Shown here: piece by piece, positions 37,226 to 46,184 of the stretch
How the letters are laid out: every line of letters begins with the position of its first letter
How positions within the stretch are numbered: the first letter of the stretch is position 1
NCBI RefSeq assembly: GCF_006715495.1
Contig: NZ_VFNI01000002.1
Span: forward strand, 124,001-188,000
Length of the DNA stretch: 64,000 nucleotides
DNA from: Herbaspirillum sp. SJZ106
Lineage (GTDB): Bacteria; Pseudomonadota; Gammaproteobacteria; Burkholderiales; Burkholderiaceae_D
Direction of reading: 5' to 3'
Translations under genes and position numbers: made by a program
Notes under the pieces: model-generated
Told to the model about the DNA's origin: nothing
The model's input: only the letters and a program-made list of their open reading frames with translations
Database searches by the model: none

Positions 37226-37350
37226 TTACATATCCTTACAGGTCGCGCCAGGGCGGCGGCAGTCCCTGCCCGCGATGCGAACCGATAGGCGAATGCGGGC
37301 GCGGCGCGGGACGGCCAAGCTAAGGAAAGAAAACATTACATTTCTTTACA
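37226..37350. promoter_or_regulatory. Two TTACA-N5-TTACA direct repeats, candidate response-regulator sites
   Basis: TTACA occurs at 37226-37230 and 37236-37240, and again at 37336-37340 and 37346-37350. Each pair has a 10-bp period, and the pairs are 110 bp apart. The wider match is ATTACATWTCYTTACARG in both copies. Tandem half-sites about one helical turn apart are the usual form of OmpR/PhoB-family sites, and such a regulator is encoded 1.5 kb away in the divergent operon. Confidence 0.55.
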
Positions 37351-37449
37351 AGAGGTGAATTGAATTAATGTTTTCATCTAGCCGCTGCAAATTGCAGCGC
37401 GGCAGTGGCCGGGCTATAGTCTTTCCCGGTTTGGAGACACACGGACATA

Positions 37450-38802
37450 ATGATAAAAATGAGACGCCCAGTCCGCGCGTCGTTCGCATCGGTCATGCAC
37501 CGTTGCGCGACGGCGGCGATGCGGGCGACCCTTCCCCTGCTGATGCTGGCGGCGCTGGCGGTATATGCAGCGCTGCCGGCGCAGGCGCGCGCGGCCGCGG
37601 CGTCGGCGGCGCCGGCCTCGCTGCAGGTGCTGCACTGGTGGACGTCGGCCGGCGAACGCCGCGCCCTCAACGTGGTGGTGAACCAGTTGGCCAGGCAGAA
37701 CATCCAATGGCGCGACGTGCCCATCCCGGGCGGCGCCGGCATGGGCGCGGGCAAGGTATTGAAGAGCATGGTGCTGGCCGGGCATGCGCCCGAGGTCACG
37801 CAACTGAACGGCGTGATCTTCGGCGAATGGGCCGACCTTGGCCTGCTGCTGGAGCTGGACAATGTGGCCGTGCAAGGCAACTGGGAAAAGCAGATGTTCC
37901 CCACCGTCTGGGCGCTGCTGAACAACCGCGGGCATGTGGTGGCCGCGCCGCTGGGCATCCACCGCATCAACATGCTGTTCTACAACGTCGCCATCTTCAA
38001 CCGTCTGGGGCTGACGCCGCCCAGGACCTGGGATGACTTCGAGCGCGTAGCGCAGGCCTTGCGCGACGCCGGCATCACGCCGCTGGCGCAAAGCGGCGAA
38101 GCCTGGCAGATCGCCACCCTGTTCGAGAACCTGGCGCTGGCCGAAAGCGGCCCGGCCTACTATCGCCGCCTGTTCGTCGGGATGGATCCGGCGGCCTATG
38201 CCGATGGACGCATGCTGCACATCCTCAAGCGCCTGCGCCGGCTCGGCCAGGCGATGGACCAGCCGGTGCGCGAGCGGCCGTGGACGGAAGTCGCGCGCAG
38301 CATGGCCGACGGCGAAGCCGGCATGTTCATCATGGGCGACTGGGCCAAGGGCGAATTCAATGCCTGGGGCCTGGCGGTGGACCAGCAATTCGGCTGCGTC
38401 CCGGTGCCGGGAACGGGCGATTATCACCTCTACAGCACCGACACCCTGGCCATGTTCGCCGGCGACTATGCTCACCAGGCCACGCAGGAGACGCTGGCGC
38501 AGATTGTCACCTCGCCGGCGGTACAGTCGGAATACAATAAATTCAAGGGTTCCATCCCGGTCTGGCGCACCGCCGATCCGCACATGGACCGCTGCGCGCG
38601 CGATTCCTGGCGCGCGTTCAGCAAGGGCCCGGCTTACCAGGCGCCCAGCCTGGTGCACCGCATGGCCACCGATGAAACTACCAAGGACGCCATCATCGCC
38701 GAGGTGCAGCGCTTCTTCTTCGACCGCCAGGGCAGCGAGGAGCAGGCGCAGCGCAGGCTGGTGTCGATCGCGCGGGCACTCTCGCGCGGGCGCGGCCAGT
38801 GA
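37450..38802 (+). CDS. Orphan GtsA-like sugar-binding protein, first gene of a two-component operon
   Basis: A 450-residue SBP_bac_1-type binding protein with a long signal region (cleavage near QARAAAA, about residue 45). The mature start, LQVLHWWTSAGERRALNVVV, and GGAGMGAGKVLKSMVLAGHAP, PLGIHRINMLFYN, GEAWQIATLFENLALAESGP and FIMGDWAKGEFNAWGL resemble the glucose-binding protein GtsA of pseudomonads. No permease follows. Instead a response regulator and a histidine kinase are co-directional, with a 53-bp gap. I infer a periplasmic sensor subunit that presents bound sugar to the kinase, though it could also serve a transporter elsewhere. Confidence 0.88.
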   Translation: MIKMRRPVRASFASVMHRCATAAMRATLPLLMLAALAVYAALPAQARAAAASAAPASLQVLHWWTSAGERRALNVVVNQLARQNIQWRDVPIPGGAGMGAGKVLKSMVLAGHAPEVTQLNGVIFGEWADLGLLLELDNVAVQGNWEKQMFPTVWALLNNRGHVVAAPLGIHRINMLFYNVAIFNRLGLTPPRTWDDFERVAQALRDAGITPLAQSGEAWQIATLFENLALAESGPAYYRRLFVGMDPAAYADGRMLHILKRLRRLGQAMDQPVRERPWTEVARSMADGEAGMFIMGDWAKGEFNAWGLAVDQQFGCVPVPGTGDYHLYSTDTLAMFAGDYAHQATQETLAQIVTSPAVQSEYNKFKGSIPVWRTADPHMDRCARDSWRAFSKGPAYQAPSLVHRMATDETTKDAIIAEVQRFFFDRQGSEEQAQRRLVSIARALSRGRGQ

Positions 38803-38855
38803 TGGGCAAGGAACCAGGCATTGAGACGAGACAACCTGATTAGCGAAGGCCAACG

Positions 38856-39569
38856 ATGACACGCAAGATATTGATCGTCGACGACGACCAGAAGACCCGC
38901 ACCCTGTTGAAGGCCTATCTGGAAAAGAACCAGTACGAGGTGCGGCTGGCGCACGACGGCGCCACCTTTCTCGGCGAGTTCCAGCGCTACGCCGATGAGC
39001 TGGCGCTGGTGATCCTGGACGTGATGCTGCCCGACACCGACGGCTTCGCGTTATGCAAGACGGTGCGGCGCAAGTCCAACGTGCCCATCATCATGCTCAC
39101 CGCCAGCTCGGACGAGACCGACCGCGTGGTCGGGCTGGAGCTGGGCGCCGACGACTACATCGCCAAGCCCTACAGTCCGCGCGAACTGCTGGCGCGCATC
39201 AAGGCCATCCACCGCCGCACCGGCATCGACAGCACGGCCGCGCCGCGCTATTACCGCTTCGTCGGCTTCACGCTCGACACCGTGGAGCGCACCCTGACCG
39301 ACAGCGTCGGCCAGGTGGTGGCGCTGACGGGCATGGATTACCAGCTGCTGAAATATTTCGTCGAACACCCGGGCGATGTGCTCGACCGCAATGTCCTGTG
39401 CGAAGAGACGCGCGGGCGCGACGCCGGTCCGCTGGACCGTTCGCTGGACGTGCAGATCAGCAAGCTGCGCCTGCGTCTCAACGACGGCGGCCGCCAGCCG
39501 CACCTGATCAAGACCGTGCGCGGCGCCGGCTACGTGTTCTCGGCCGACGTCAGCGCGGCCGCCGCGTGA
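38856..39569 (+). CDS. OmpR-family response regulator
   Basis: A 237-residue regulator. The receiver domain has D9-D11, phospho-acceptor D55 (LVILDVMLPDTDGF), the TASSD segment and switch lysine in DDYIAKPYSPRELL. The winged-helix output domain has MDYQLLKYFVEHPGDVLDRN, DRSLDVQISKLRLRLND and KTVRGAGYVF. It is OmpR/GltR-like and forms a pair with the kinase 10 bp downstream. The binding-protein gene upstream and the divergent sugar operon suggest control of carbohydrate uptake. Confidence 0.95.
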   Translation: MTRKILIVDDDQKTRTLLKAYLEKNQYEVRLAHDGATFLGEFQRYADELALVILDVMLPDTDGFALCKTVRRKSNVPIIMLTASSDETDRVVGLELGADDYIAKPYSPRELLARIKAIHRRTGIDSTAAPRYYRFVGFTLDTVERTLTDSVGQVVALTGMDYQLLKYFVEHPGDVLDRNVLCEETRGRDAGPLDRSLDVQISKLRLRLNDGGRQPHLIKTVRGAGYVFSADVSAAAA

Positions 39570-39579
39570 GCGCCATCCC

Positions 39580-41115
39580 GTGAACGAGAGCGCACCTGCG
39601 GCGACGGCGGAGGCGACCGCGCAAGCGGTCCGGCCGCGCTCGCTGCGCGCACGGCTGGCGGCGGTGCTGGACTGGGTCTTGCCCAACTCCCTGCTGGGCC
39701 GCCTGTCGGTGGTGATGATTTTCGGCGTGCTGGTCACGCAGGTGGCCGGCGGCCTGATCTGGGCCGCGCAATTGCGCACCAAGTCCGAAGCCGAGACCCG
39801 CATCGCCGCGCAGCACCTGGCGCACAGCGCCTCGGTGGCGATCCGTTATTTCATGAGCCTGCCGTCCAATTACCGGCCGCTGATGATCCAGCAGTTGCGC
39901 GAGATGGGCGGTACGCGCTTCTTCATCAACGCCAACAGCTCGGCCGTGCCGGTCACGCCGATCGCCCCCAACCAGCTGGCGGCCGTCGCCATCGACGTCG
40001 CGGCCCAGACCCTGCGCGAAGACTTGCCGTTCATGCCGGAAGCCCGGCTCGACTTCGCCTGGCCGGACGGCCTGCAGGTCTCCAGCGACGGCCTCAAGGT
40101 GGGCGACCTGCCCGACAACTGGGTGCAGCATATCCTGCTGACCAAGCCCAACTCGGCGCCGGTGCTGGTGATACAGATGCAGGTCGAAAGCGGCAAGTGG
40201 CTATACCTCGCCGCGCTGATGCCCAACCCGTATTTCCTCGACAGCGGCAACCCGCTGTGGCTGGACCGGCTGGTGCTGCAGGGCCTGTCGCTGGCGGCGA
40301 TCCTGTTGCTGACCATCCTCGTGGTGCGCTGGACCACCCGTCCGCTGGCGGCGCTGGCCGACGCCGCCGAAGCGTTCGGCAAGGGCGAGACGGTGCCGGA
40401 GTTGCCCGGCACCGGCAGCCGCGAATACGTCAAGACCGCCTATGCCTTCTCCGGCATGCGCGAGCGCATCAAGCGCTACCTGGAAGACCGCGAGCGGCTG
40501 TTCGTCTCCATCTCGCATGACCTGCGCACGCCCATCACGCGCCTGAAACTGCGCACCGAACTGATGGACGACGACGACATGCGCACCGAATTCCACGATG
40601 ACCTCGACGAGCTCGACATGATGGTCAAGGGCGCGCTGCAGTCGGTGAAGGACAGCGACATCCACGAGAACCGCACCGAGGTGCGGCTGGACGCGCTGGT
40701 GATGCGCATGATCCGCGACGCCAAGATGGCCGGCCACGAGATCGCCTTCACGCCCTCCGGCATCAACGTCATGGCCAAGCCGCTGGCCTTGAAGCGCGCC
40801 ATCGGCAACCTGTTCGACAATGCGCTGTATTACGGCCAGAAGGTCGAGATCGCCATCCGCCCCTCGCAGGGCGCGGGCGGCGACCTGGTCGAGATCGAGA
40901 TCCGCGACCACGGCCCCGGCGTGCCGGAAGACGCCATGGGCACGCTGTTCCAGCCCTATGTGCGGCTGGAGCACGGGCGCGCCCAGAACAGCGGCGGCAT
41001 GGGGCTGGGGCTGGGCATTTCGCGCAACATCGTGCAGGCCCACGGCGGCGAGCTGCTGTTGCGCAACCATCCCGAAGGCGGCCTGATCGCCACCATCATT
41101 TTGCCGGCGCGGTAA
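39580..41115 (+). CDS. EnvZ-like sensor histidine kinase
   Basis: A 511-residue membrane kinase. TM1 is at about residues 44-66 (LSVVMIFGVLVTQVAGGLIW), a periplasmic domain at about 68-228, TM2 at about 230-250 (LVLQGLSLAAILLLTILVV), then HAMP, an H-box with H313 (FVSISHDLRTPITRLKLRTE), an N-box (IGNLFDNALYYGQ) and GMGLGLGISRNIVQAHGG. The start is GTG 39580 with weak upstream signals. The periplasmic domain could contact the binding protein encoded two genes upstream. It probably phosphorylates the adjacent regulator. Confidence 0.94.
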   Translation: MNESAPAATAEATAQAVRPRSLRARLAAVLDWVLPNSLLGRLSVVMIFGVLVTQVAGGLIWAAQLRTKSEAETRIAAQHLAHSASVAIRYFMSLPSNYRPLMIQQLREMGGTRFFINANSSAVPVTPIAPNQLAAVAIDVAAQTLREDLPFMPEARLDFAWPDGLQVSSDGLKVGDLPDNWVQHILLTKPNSAPVLVIQMQVESGKWLYLAALMPNPYFLDSGNPLWLDRLVLQGLSLAAILLLTILVVRWTTRPLAALADAAEAFGKGETVPELPGTGSREYVKTAYAFSGMRERIKRYLEDRERLFVSISHDLRTPITRLKLRTELMDDDDMRTEFHDDLDELDMMVKGALQSVKDSDIHENRTEVRLDALVMRMIRDAKMAGHEIAFTPSGINVMAKPLALKRAIGNLFDNALYYGQKVEIAIRPSQGAGGDLVEIEIRDHGPGVPEDAMGTLFQPYVRLEHGRAQNSGGMGLGLGISRNIVQAHGGELLLRNHPEGGLIATIILPAR

Positions 41116-41168
41116 GCAATGCAGTAAATGGCGCGCGGCATTTCATTCAACCCTCGATAAGGATAGCC

Positions 41169-42202
<1,034 letters not shown>

Positions 42203-42253
42203 GCATCTCCGGCGTCAGTCTGACCGGAGTGGAATGAGAAAAGGGAAAATAGG

Positions 42254-42289
42254 AAAGGGCCTGCGCCGGTAACGGTGCAGGCCCTTTGT
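42254..42289. terminator. Terminator between convergent genes
   Basis: AAAGGGCCTGC (42254-42264) pairs perfectly with GCAGGCCCTTT (42277-42287). It lies between the aldo-keto reductase (plus) and DUF454 (minus) genes; the T-runs are short. Confidence 0.7.
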
Positions 42290-42316
42290 CATTGGGGCGC
42301 GGGGGAGAAAATCGCC

Positions 42317-42808
42317 TTACTTCGGCGCGTCTTCATCGGCGCCGCGGTCGGCGACCTGTTCCGGCCGCGACCACATCCACAACGCACCCGCAGTCATGCC
42401 GATGGCTGCGATGACGATGATCCAGCGCTGTTTGATCGTCAGCAGCATGATCACCAGGCACAGGCTCATCATGATGGAGGCGCTCAGCTTGGCGCGCCGA
42501 GCGACTACCTTGCCGTGGCGCCAGTGATGGATCATCGGGCCGAACGCCGGATGGTTTTCCAGCCAGCGTCGCAGCCGCGGCGAACCCTTGCCGGCGGCCC
42601 AGGCGGACAGCAGGATGAATTCGGTGGTGGGGATGCCGGGGATGAAGATCGCCAGGATGCCGATGCCCAGGCTGGCATAGGCCAGCGCCAGCCACAGCCA
42701 GCGGGTGCCGGCCGGCGCCAGTTTGCCGGGAGTGCCGTCGCTGCCGGGCGGCATGCCGTCCCCTTGTGCCGGATCGTTCATCGCGGTCGGTATGGCGTTC
42801 CCGCTCAC
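42317..42808 (-). CDS. DUF454 (YbaN-like) inner-membrane protein
   Basis: A 163-residue protein. A polar N-terminal 35 residues precede the YbaN core: WLALAYASLGIGILAIFIPG, IPTTEFILLSAWAAGKGSPR, LRRWLENHPAFGPMIHHWRH, then a paired hydrophobic hairpin (MMSLCLVIMLLTIKQRWIIV). The start overlaps the heme-oxygenase stop by 4 bp (ATGA). DUF454 genes are often found beside heme-uptake and heme-oxygenase genes in betaproteobacteria; the function is unknown. It is the last gene of the heme/iron cluster. Confidence 0.88.
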   Translation of the reverse strand: MSGNAIPTAMNDPAQGDGMPPGSDGTPGKLAPAGTRWLWLALAYASLGIGILAIFIPGIPTTEFILLSAWAAGKGSPRLRRWLENHPAFGPMIHHWRHGKVVARRAKLSASIMMSLCLVIMLLTIKQRWIIVIAAIGMTAGALWMWSRPEQVADRGADEDAPK

Positions 42809-43395
42809 GCCAGCCCGAAGTGGCGCTTGAGCAGGCTGCCGAAGCGGGCGTAGGCCGCGGCGGCGCCGGCGATGACGGCATCGTGCTCTTGTTCTTGCAG
42901 CGCGGGCCGGTCAAGGAAGCCGACGAAGCGGCGCCATACGATGGCGCGCCCTTCCGGATACGCCGCCAGGTTGCGGGCGCCGAAGGTCTCGCTCAATCCC
43001 AGCCTGGCCTTGGCTTGCTTGAGCAGGAAGGCCGCGCCTAGGGTCGAGCCTTCCGACACGTAGAGCCAGCCCAGCGCACCGGGCATGGCGACGCCGGCGC
43101 TGGCGGCCGGTTCCGGCACGGCATCGAAACCCAGGTCGGCCAGGTCGGCCAGCGATGCCGCTGCGCGGCCGCGCACGTCGAGGTCGGGCACGGCGGCCTG
43201 GATGGCGGGATCGGCGAACAGGTGCTCGATATCGCGCTGGAAGTGGTATTGGGCGGCGACAAAGCGCGCGTAATTGTCGCGGTTGGCGAACGGCTGGCCC
43301 TGTTCCATCAGGGCATGCATCAGTTCGTGCAGGTCAGCAGTCTCGATTTTGAGGCGGGAAGAGAGCAGGGCGGGGCGTTCGATGACGGTGTTCAT
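42805..43395 (-). CDS. Biliverdin-producing heme oxygenase
   Basis: A 196-residue bacterial heme oxygenase of the HemO/BphO type. The likely proximal heme ligand is His23 in ETADLHELMHALMEQGQPF. The distal helix has GWLYVSEGSTLGAAFLL, and the C-terminal helix bundle is RRFVGFLDRPALQEQEHD. It would cleave heme to biliverdin, CO and iron in the cytoplasm. ATG 43395 fits the family start; a longer upstream frame is not convincing. It is co-directional with a TonB-receptor remnant upstream and overlaps the DUF454 gene, fitting iron scavenging from heme. Confidence 0.93.
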   Translation of the reverse strand: MNTVIERPALLSSRLKIETADLHELMHALMEQGQPFANRDNYARFVAAQYHFQRDIEHLFADPAIQAAVPDLDVRGRAAASLADLADLGFDAVPEPAASAGVAMPGALGWLYVSEGSTLGAAFLLKQAKARLGLSETFGARNLAAYPEGRAIVWRRFVGFLDRPALQEQEHDAVIAGAAAAYARFGSLLKRHFGLA

Positions 43396-43447
43396 AAGCA
43401 GGAAGGTCGATGAGATGTCCGGTATCCGGGAGGCAACCCCGGACGCA

Positions 43448-43567
43448 TTATCGATAAATCGCAAGTCCTGTTGAGATCGCGGAAGGACAGGCTTGGTTCA
43501 GGCTATGCATGAAGCCGGCCGCATTGCGTGATTTTTTCGACATCTTGCGGCATGGGCGTGCGGTCAT
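43448..43567 (-). CDS. Possible 39-residue ORF between the receptor remnant and heme oxygenase
   Basis: ATG 43567 has a good ribosome-binding sequence (GAAGGAA) 6 nt upstream and starts 12 bp after the receptor-remnant stop. It encodes MTARPCRKMSKKSRNA and a further 23 residues. It is basic, contains two Cys and matches no family I know. It could be a small operon member or chance. Confidence 0.3.
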   Translation of the reverse strand: MTARPCRKMSKKSRNAAGFMHSLNQACPSAISTGLAIYR

Positions 43568-43578
43568 GGCCGGTTCCT

Positions 43579-44343
43579 TCAGCTGCCCGCGTTGCGCGGC
43601 TTGGGCAAGGGATCGTTGGCATCCACCTGGCCGTCATGGTCGGTGTCGGCGGCTGCGAAGCGCTGGCGGCGCACGCTGTCGTATTCGGCGCGCGTGACCA
43701 CGCTATCGCGGTTGACGTCGTAGCTGCCCATGAAGGCTTCGCGGCCGTGGCCGCCGGCCGGGCGCGCCGAGGTGGTAGTGCCGGAATCGACCTGCACTTC
43801 GGAATACATTTCCGGATCGATGAAGTCGCGCCCCTGGCCGAAGGTGCCGATGGAAGCGCGGCCGCTGCCGGAAGTGGCCGAGCGGTCCACCGCTTCCGGC
43901 ATTTCGACGTCGTCCACATCCACCCCGACGCGGTTGCCTTCGACGCCGCGGATGTTGTAGTTGGTGCTGCCCGGATGGTCGTAGGCGCTGGTGGTGTTGG
44001 TGGTGCCCGCGGTGACGCCGGGCACCGAGACCAGCGGCTGGTATTTCAATACATCGGCAAAGCTGCCGGCGCCTTGCTTCTCAAGCTCTTCCTTGGTGAC
44101 TTTGACCGAGGCGCCGGGTTTGTGCTGTTCTTCGCGTGCTTCTTTGACTTCGATGTCGGGCAGCTTCTTGCCGGGGCGCTCCTTGCCGGCCATCGGGCTG
44201 GCGGAAACGTTTTCCTGGGCGCCGGCGTTGGGCGCGGCCAGGCAGAGCAGGGCGCCGTTGATGGCCAGCGCGAGGGTGAGCGGTTGCAGGGACGAACGTC
44301 GACGCCGGCGCATGACGCCGACACCCGATGGTTGCTGAGCCAT
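43579..44343 (-). CDS. TonB-receptor plug domain truncated and joined to EF-hand motifs
   Basis: 254 residues. A signal-like segment at about 18-42 is followed by a TonB-dependent hemoglobin/heme receptor plug: ASVKVTKEELEKQGAGSFAD, HPGSTNYNIRGVEGNRVGVD and DFIDPEMYSEVQVDSGTTT. Where the beta-barrel should begin (after ARPAGG, residue about 195) the sequence changes to two calcium-binding EF-hand-like loops, DVNRDSVVTRAEY and DTDHDGQVDANDP, and stops. The barrel (normally over 500 residues) is missing, so it cannot be a transport channel. It is the first gene of the heme/iron cluster behind a Fur-box-like site. Either a deletion fusion or a specialised plug protein. Confidence 0.8.
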   Translation of the reverse strand: MAQQPSGVGVMRRRRRSSLQPLTLALAINGALLCLAAPNAGAQENVSASPMAGKERPGKKLPDIEVKEAREEQHKPGASVKVTKEELEKQGAGSFADVLKYQPLVSVPGVTAGTTNTTSAYDHPGSTNYNIRGVEGNRVGVDVDDVEMPEAVDRSATSGSGRASIGTFGQGRDFIDPEMYSEVQVDSGTTTSARPAGGHGREAFMGSYDVNRDSVVTRAEYDSVRRQRFAAADTDHDGQVDANDPLPKPRNAGS

Positions 44344-44727
44344 GTGGGCAAGCCTTATCAATAAGTGGAGAGGGATGAGGCTGGCGCAACACAACGGAAT
44401 AACACGGCACTCTTGCCGGAGCAGGCGCTATTTTTCTTGTTGATGTCTAAGCTGACGTGGCAGGGATTTTAGCACGCAAATAATAATGATTTCTATTTGC
44501 AATTGGGGAAGAGGTGTCGTGCGCGGCCGCATTTCATATTGCAGCCGGCCGGCATGAGCGCATCTTGAACCGTTTTCCCATGCGCGGCGCCTATTCGCAT
44601 GTGCCCCACGCATGTGAAGCGGCGCAAATCTCGTTTGATCGCGTCACAGGCGGGTGCTCCAATGCAGCTGTCTCCCGGCGTCTTGCATTTGCGGTGGGAG
44701 AAACAGCCGATTGACCAGGAGCCTGCC
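44344..44727. other. Divergent intergenic region with a Fur-box-like site
   Basis: 384 bp between the receptor remnant (minus) and the CmcJ-like gene (plus). The central part is AT-rich around 44470-44510 and contains the inverted repeat listed separately. An open frame upstream of 44728 on the plus strand lacks protein-like features. Confidence 0.5.
44476..44500 (-). promoter_or_regulatory. Candidate Fur box
   Basis: An inverted repeat with arms GCAAAT (44476-44481) and ATTTGC (44495-44500). The inner 19-mer AATAATAATGATTTCTATT (44479-44497) agrees with the classical Fur consensus GATAATGATAATCATTATC at 12 of 19 positions. It sits about 135 bp upstream of the receptor-remnant start, in an unusually AT-rich pocket. 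Confidence 0.6.
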
Positions 44728-45591
44728 ATGCATATGCAACCCTATCTCTCATCCCCGGGCATTGAAGCGGCCGGCGTCATCGCGCCGCTGAGTTATCTCG
44801 CCGCCGATGCCTGCCATCCCGTCAGTTATACCTACACGCCGCCGCCCGGAACGCCGTGGGAAAGCGCCGCCTATGAGGCGTATCAAAGCTTCATCGCCGA
44901 CGCCCGCCGGCAACAGGGGCTGGCGCTGGACGGCAACGGTTTCCTTCTGGCCGACGCCCCGAGCGCGGTCCGCGACTTCAGCGACGAGGATGAGATCGTT
45001 TCCACCTATTACGCCGAAGCGATGGAACTGGCGCTGATGGCCACCGGCGGCACGCATGCCTATGTCTTCGACCATCTGGTACGCCGGCGCGAAGCCGACC
45101 GCGCGGCCTTGGGTTTTGGCCGCGCATCGGTGCGAGGTCGGGCTGCCGCCAATGGCCGCATTCATAACGATTACACCGAAGAGTCGGGGCGCCGTCGCCT
45201 GGCGCTGGTGCTGCGCGAATCGGACCTGCTGCCTTGCGTGCAGCATTTTTCCATCATCAATATCTGGCGTTCCATCAAGGGGCCGGTGCAGGACACGCCG
45301 CTGGCGGTGTGCGATGCGCGCAGCGTGCAGCCCACCGAACTGGTGCGCGGCGAGGTGCGTTATCCGAAGCGGACCGGCGAGATCTACCAGTTGCGCCATG
45401 CGGCGCATCATCGCTGGTCTTATTTTCCGCACATGGACCGGCACGAAGCACTGCTGTTCAAGCAATACGATTCGCGCACGCAGGGCGTGGCGCGTTTCAC
45501 GCCGCATGCCGCCTTCGACTTGCCGCATATCCCGGCCGATGCGCCCCTGCGCGAGAGCATCGAGGTGCGTTGCCTGGTGGTGCACGCATGA
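44728..45591 (+). CDS. CmcJ/NvfI-family oxidoreductase
   Basis: A 287-residue protein resembling the CmcJ / GA4-desaturase-like family, iron-dependent-looking oxygenases or their partners found in fungal and bacterial secondary metabolism. Features are the N-terminal PVSYTYTPPPGTPWESAAYE, a central AAANGRIHNDYTEESGRRRL segment with a conserved His-Asn-Asp-Tyr, FSIINIWRSIKGPVQDTPLA, and the terminal HHRWSYFPHMDRHEALLFKQ followed by YDS and FTPHAAFD. The start at 44728 has AGGAG upstream. It overlaps the isomerase gene by 4 bp. The substrate is unknown. Confidence 0.82.
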   Translation: MHMQPYLSSPGIEAAGVIAPLSYLAADACHPVSYTYTPPPGTPWESAAYEAYQSFIADARRQQGLALDGNGFLLADAPSAVRDFSDEDEIVSTYYAEAMELALMATGGTHAYVFDHLVRRREADRAALGFGRASVRGRAAANGRIHNDYTEESGRRRLALVLRESDLLPCVQHFSIINIWRSIKGPVQDTPLAVCDARSVQPTELVRGEVRYPKRTGEIYQLRHAAHHRWSYFPHMDRHEALLFKQYDSRTQGVARFTPHAAFDLPHIPADAPLRESIEVRCLVVHA

Positions 45592-46184
45592 GTACGCCGG
45601 CCATCGAGTTCTGGTTCGACTTCGGCAGCAACTACAGCTATATCAGCGTCATGCGCATCGGGCCGGAAGCGGCAGCCGCGGGTGCGCGGGTGGTCTGGCG
45701 TCCGTTCTTGCTGGGGCCCGTTTTTCGCGCGCTGGGCTGGAGCACCTCGCCGTTCGTACTGCAGAAGGAGAAAGGCGACTACACCTGGAAGGACATGCAG
45801 CGCCAATGCCGCAAGTACGGCTTGCCGTGGCAACGTCCCAGCAACTTTCCGCGCTCGGCGGTGCCGCCCACGCGCATCGCGCTGGCCAACGCGGAACAGC
45901 CGTGGATCGGTGAATTCTGCCGGCGCGTGATGCAGTTGAATTTCGTCGACGACCGCGACATCGATCATGCCGGAGTCGTGCAAGAAGTATTGCTGGCGAT
46001 GGGGCTGCCGGCGCAGCAGTTGTGGGAGCAGGCGCAATCGCAAGCGTGGCGCGAGCGGCTGCGGGCTCAAACCGGGATGGCGCGCCAGCGCGGCATCTTC
46101 GGTGCGCCGACCTTTTTCGTCGGCGATGAAATGTTCTGGGGCAATGACCGGCTGGACGATGCGCTGGCGTATTGCAGGCCCTAG
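45588..46184 (+). CDS. 2-hydroxychromene-2-carboxylate isomerase family protein (DsbA fold)
   Basis: A 198-residue kappa-GST-like protein. The N-terminal strand IEFWFDFGSNYSYISVMRIG carries the family Ser, and FLLGPVFRALGWSTSPF plus DMQRQCRKYGLPWQRPSNFP match NahD-type isomerases. The C-terminal GIFGAPTFFVGDEMFWGNDR is diagnostic. It probably performs a glutathione-dependent cis-trans isomerisation of an aromatic-ring cleavage intermediate. Its start overlaps the stop of the CmcJ-like gene (ATGA), so the two act in one unit, perhaps in degradation of an aromatic compound. It converges on a LysR gene with a 4-bp overlap at the ends. Confidence 0.9.
   Translation: MSTPAIEFWFDFGSNYSYISVMRIGPEAAAAGARVVWRPFLLGPVFRALGWSTSPFVLQKEKGDYTWKDMQRQCRKYGLPWQRPSNFPRSAVPPTRIALANAEQPWIGEFCRRVMQLNFVDDRDIDHAGVVQEVLLAMGLPAQQLWEQAQSQAWRERLRAQTGMARQRGIFGAPTFFVGDEMFWGNDRLDDALAYCRP

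Larger units (their letters stand above)
37015..37449. other. Divergent control region of the amino-sugar operon and its sensor operon
   Basis: 435 bp without a gene. The left 170 bp are GC-rich; the right 120 bp, before the sensor operon, are AT-rich. The region holds a 24-bp inverted repeat (37182-37205) and two TTACA-N5-TTACA direct repeats (37226-37240 and 37336-37350), listed separately. Both divergent promoters must lie here. Confidence 0.6.

Noticed and set aside
43448..43457. TTATCGATAA palindrome before heme oxygenase, considered as a second Fur site
   Set aside because: Only 10 bp, and the flanks do not match a Fur box.
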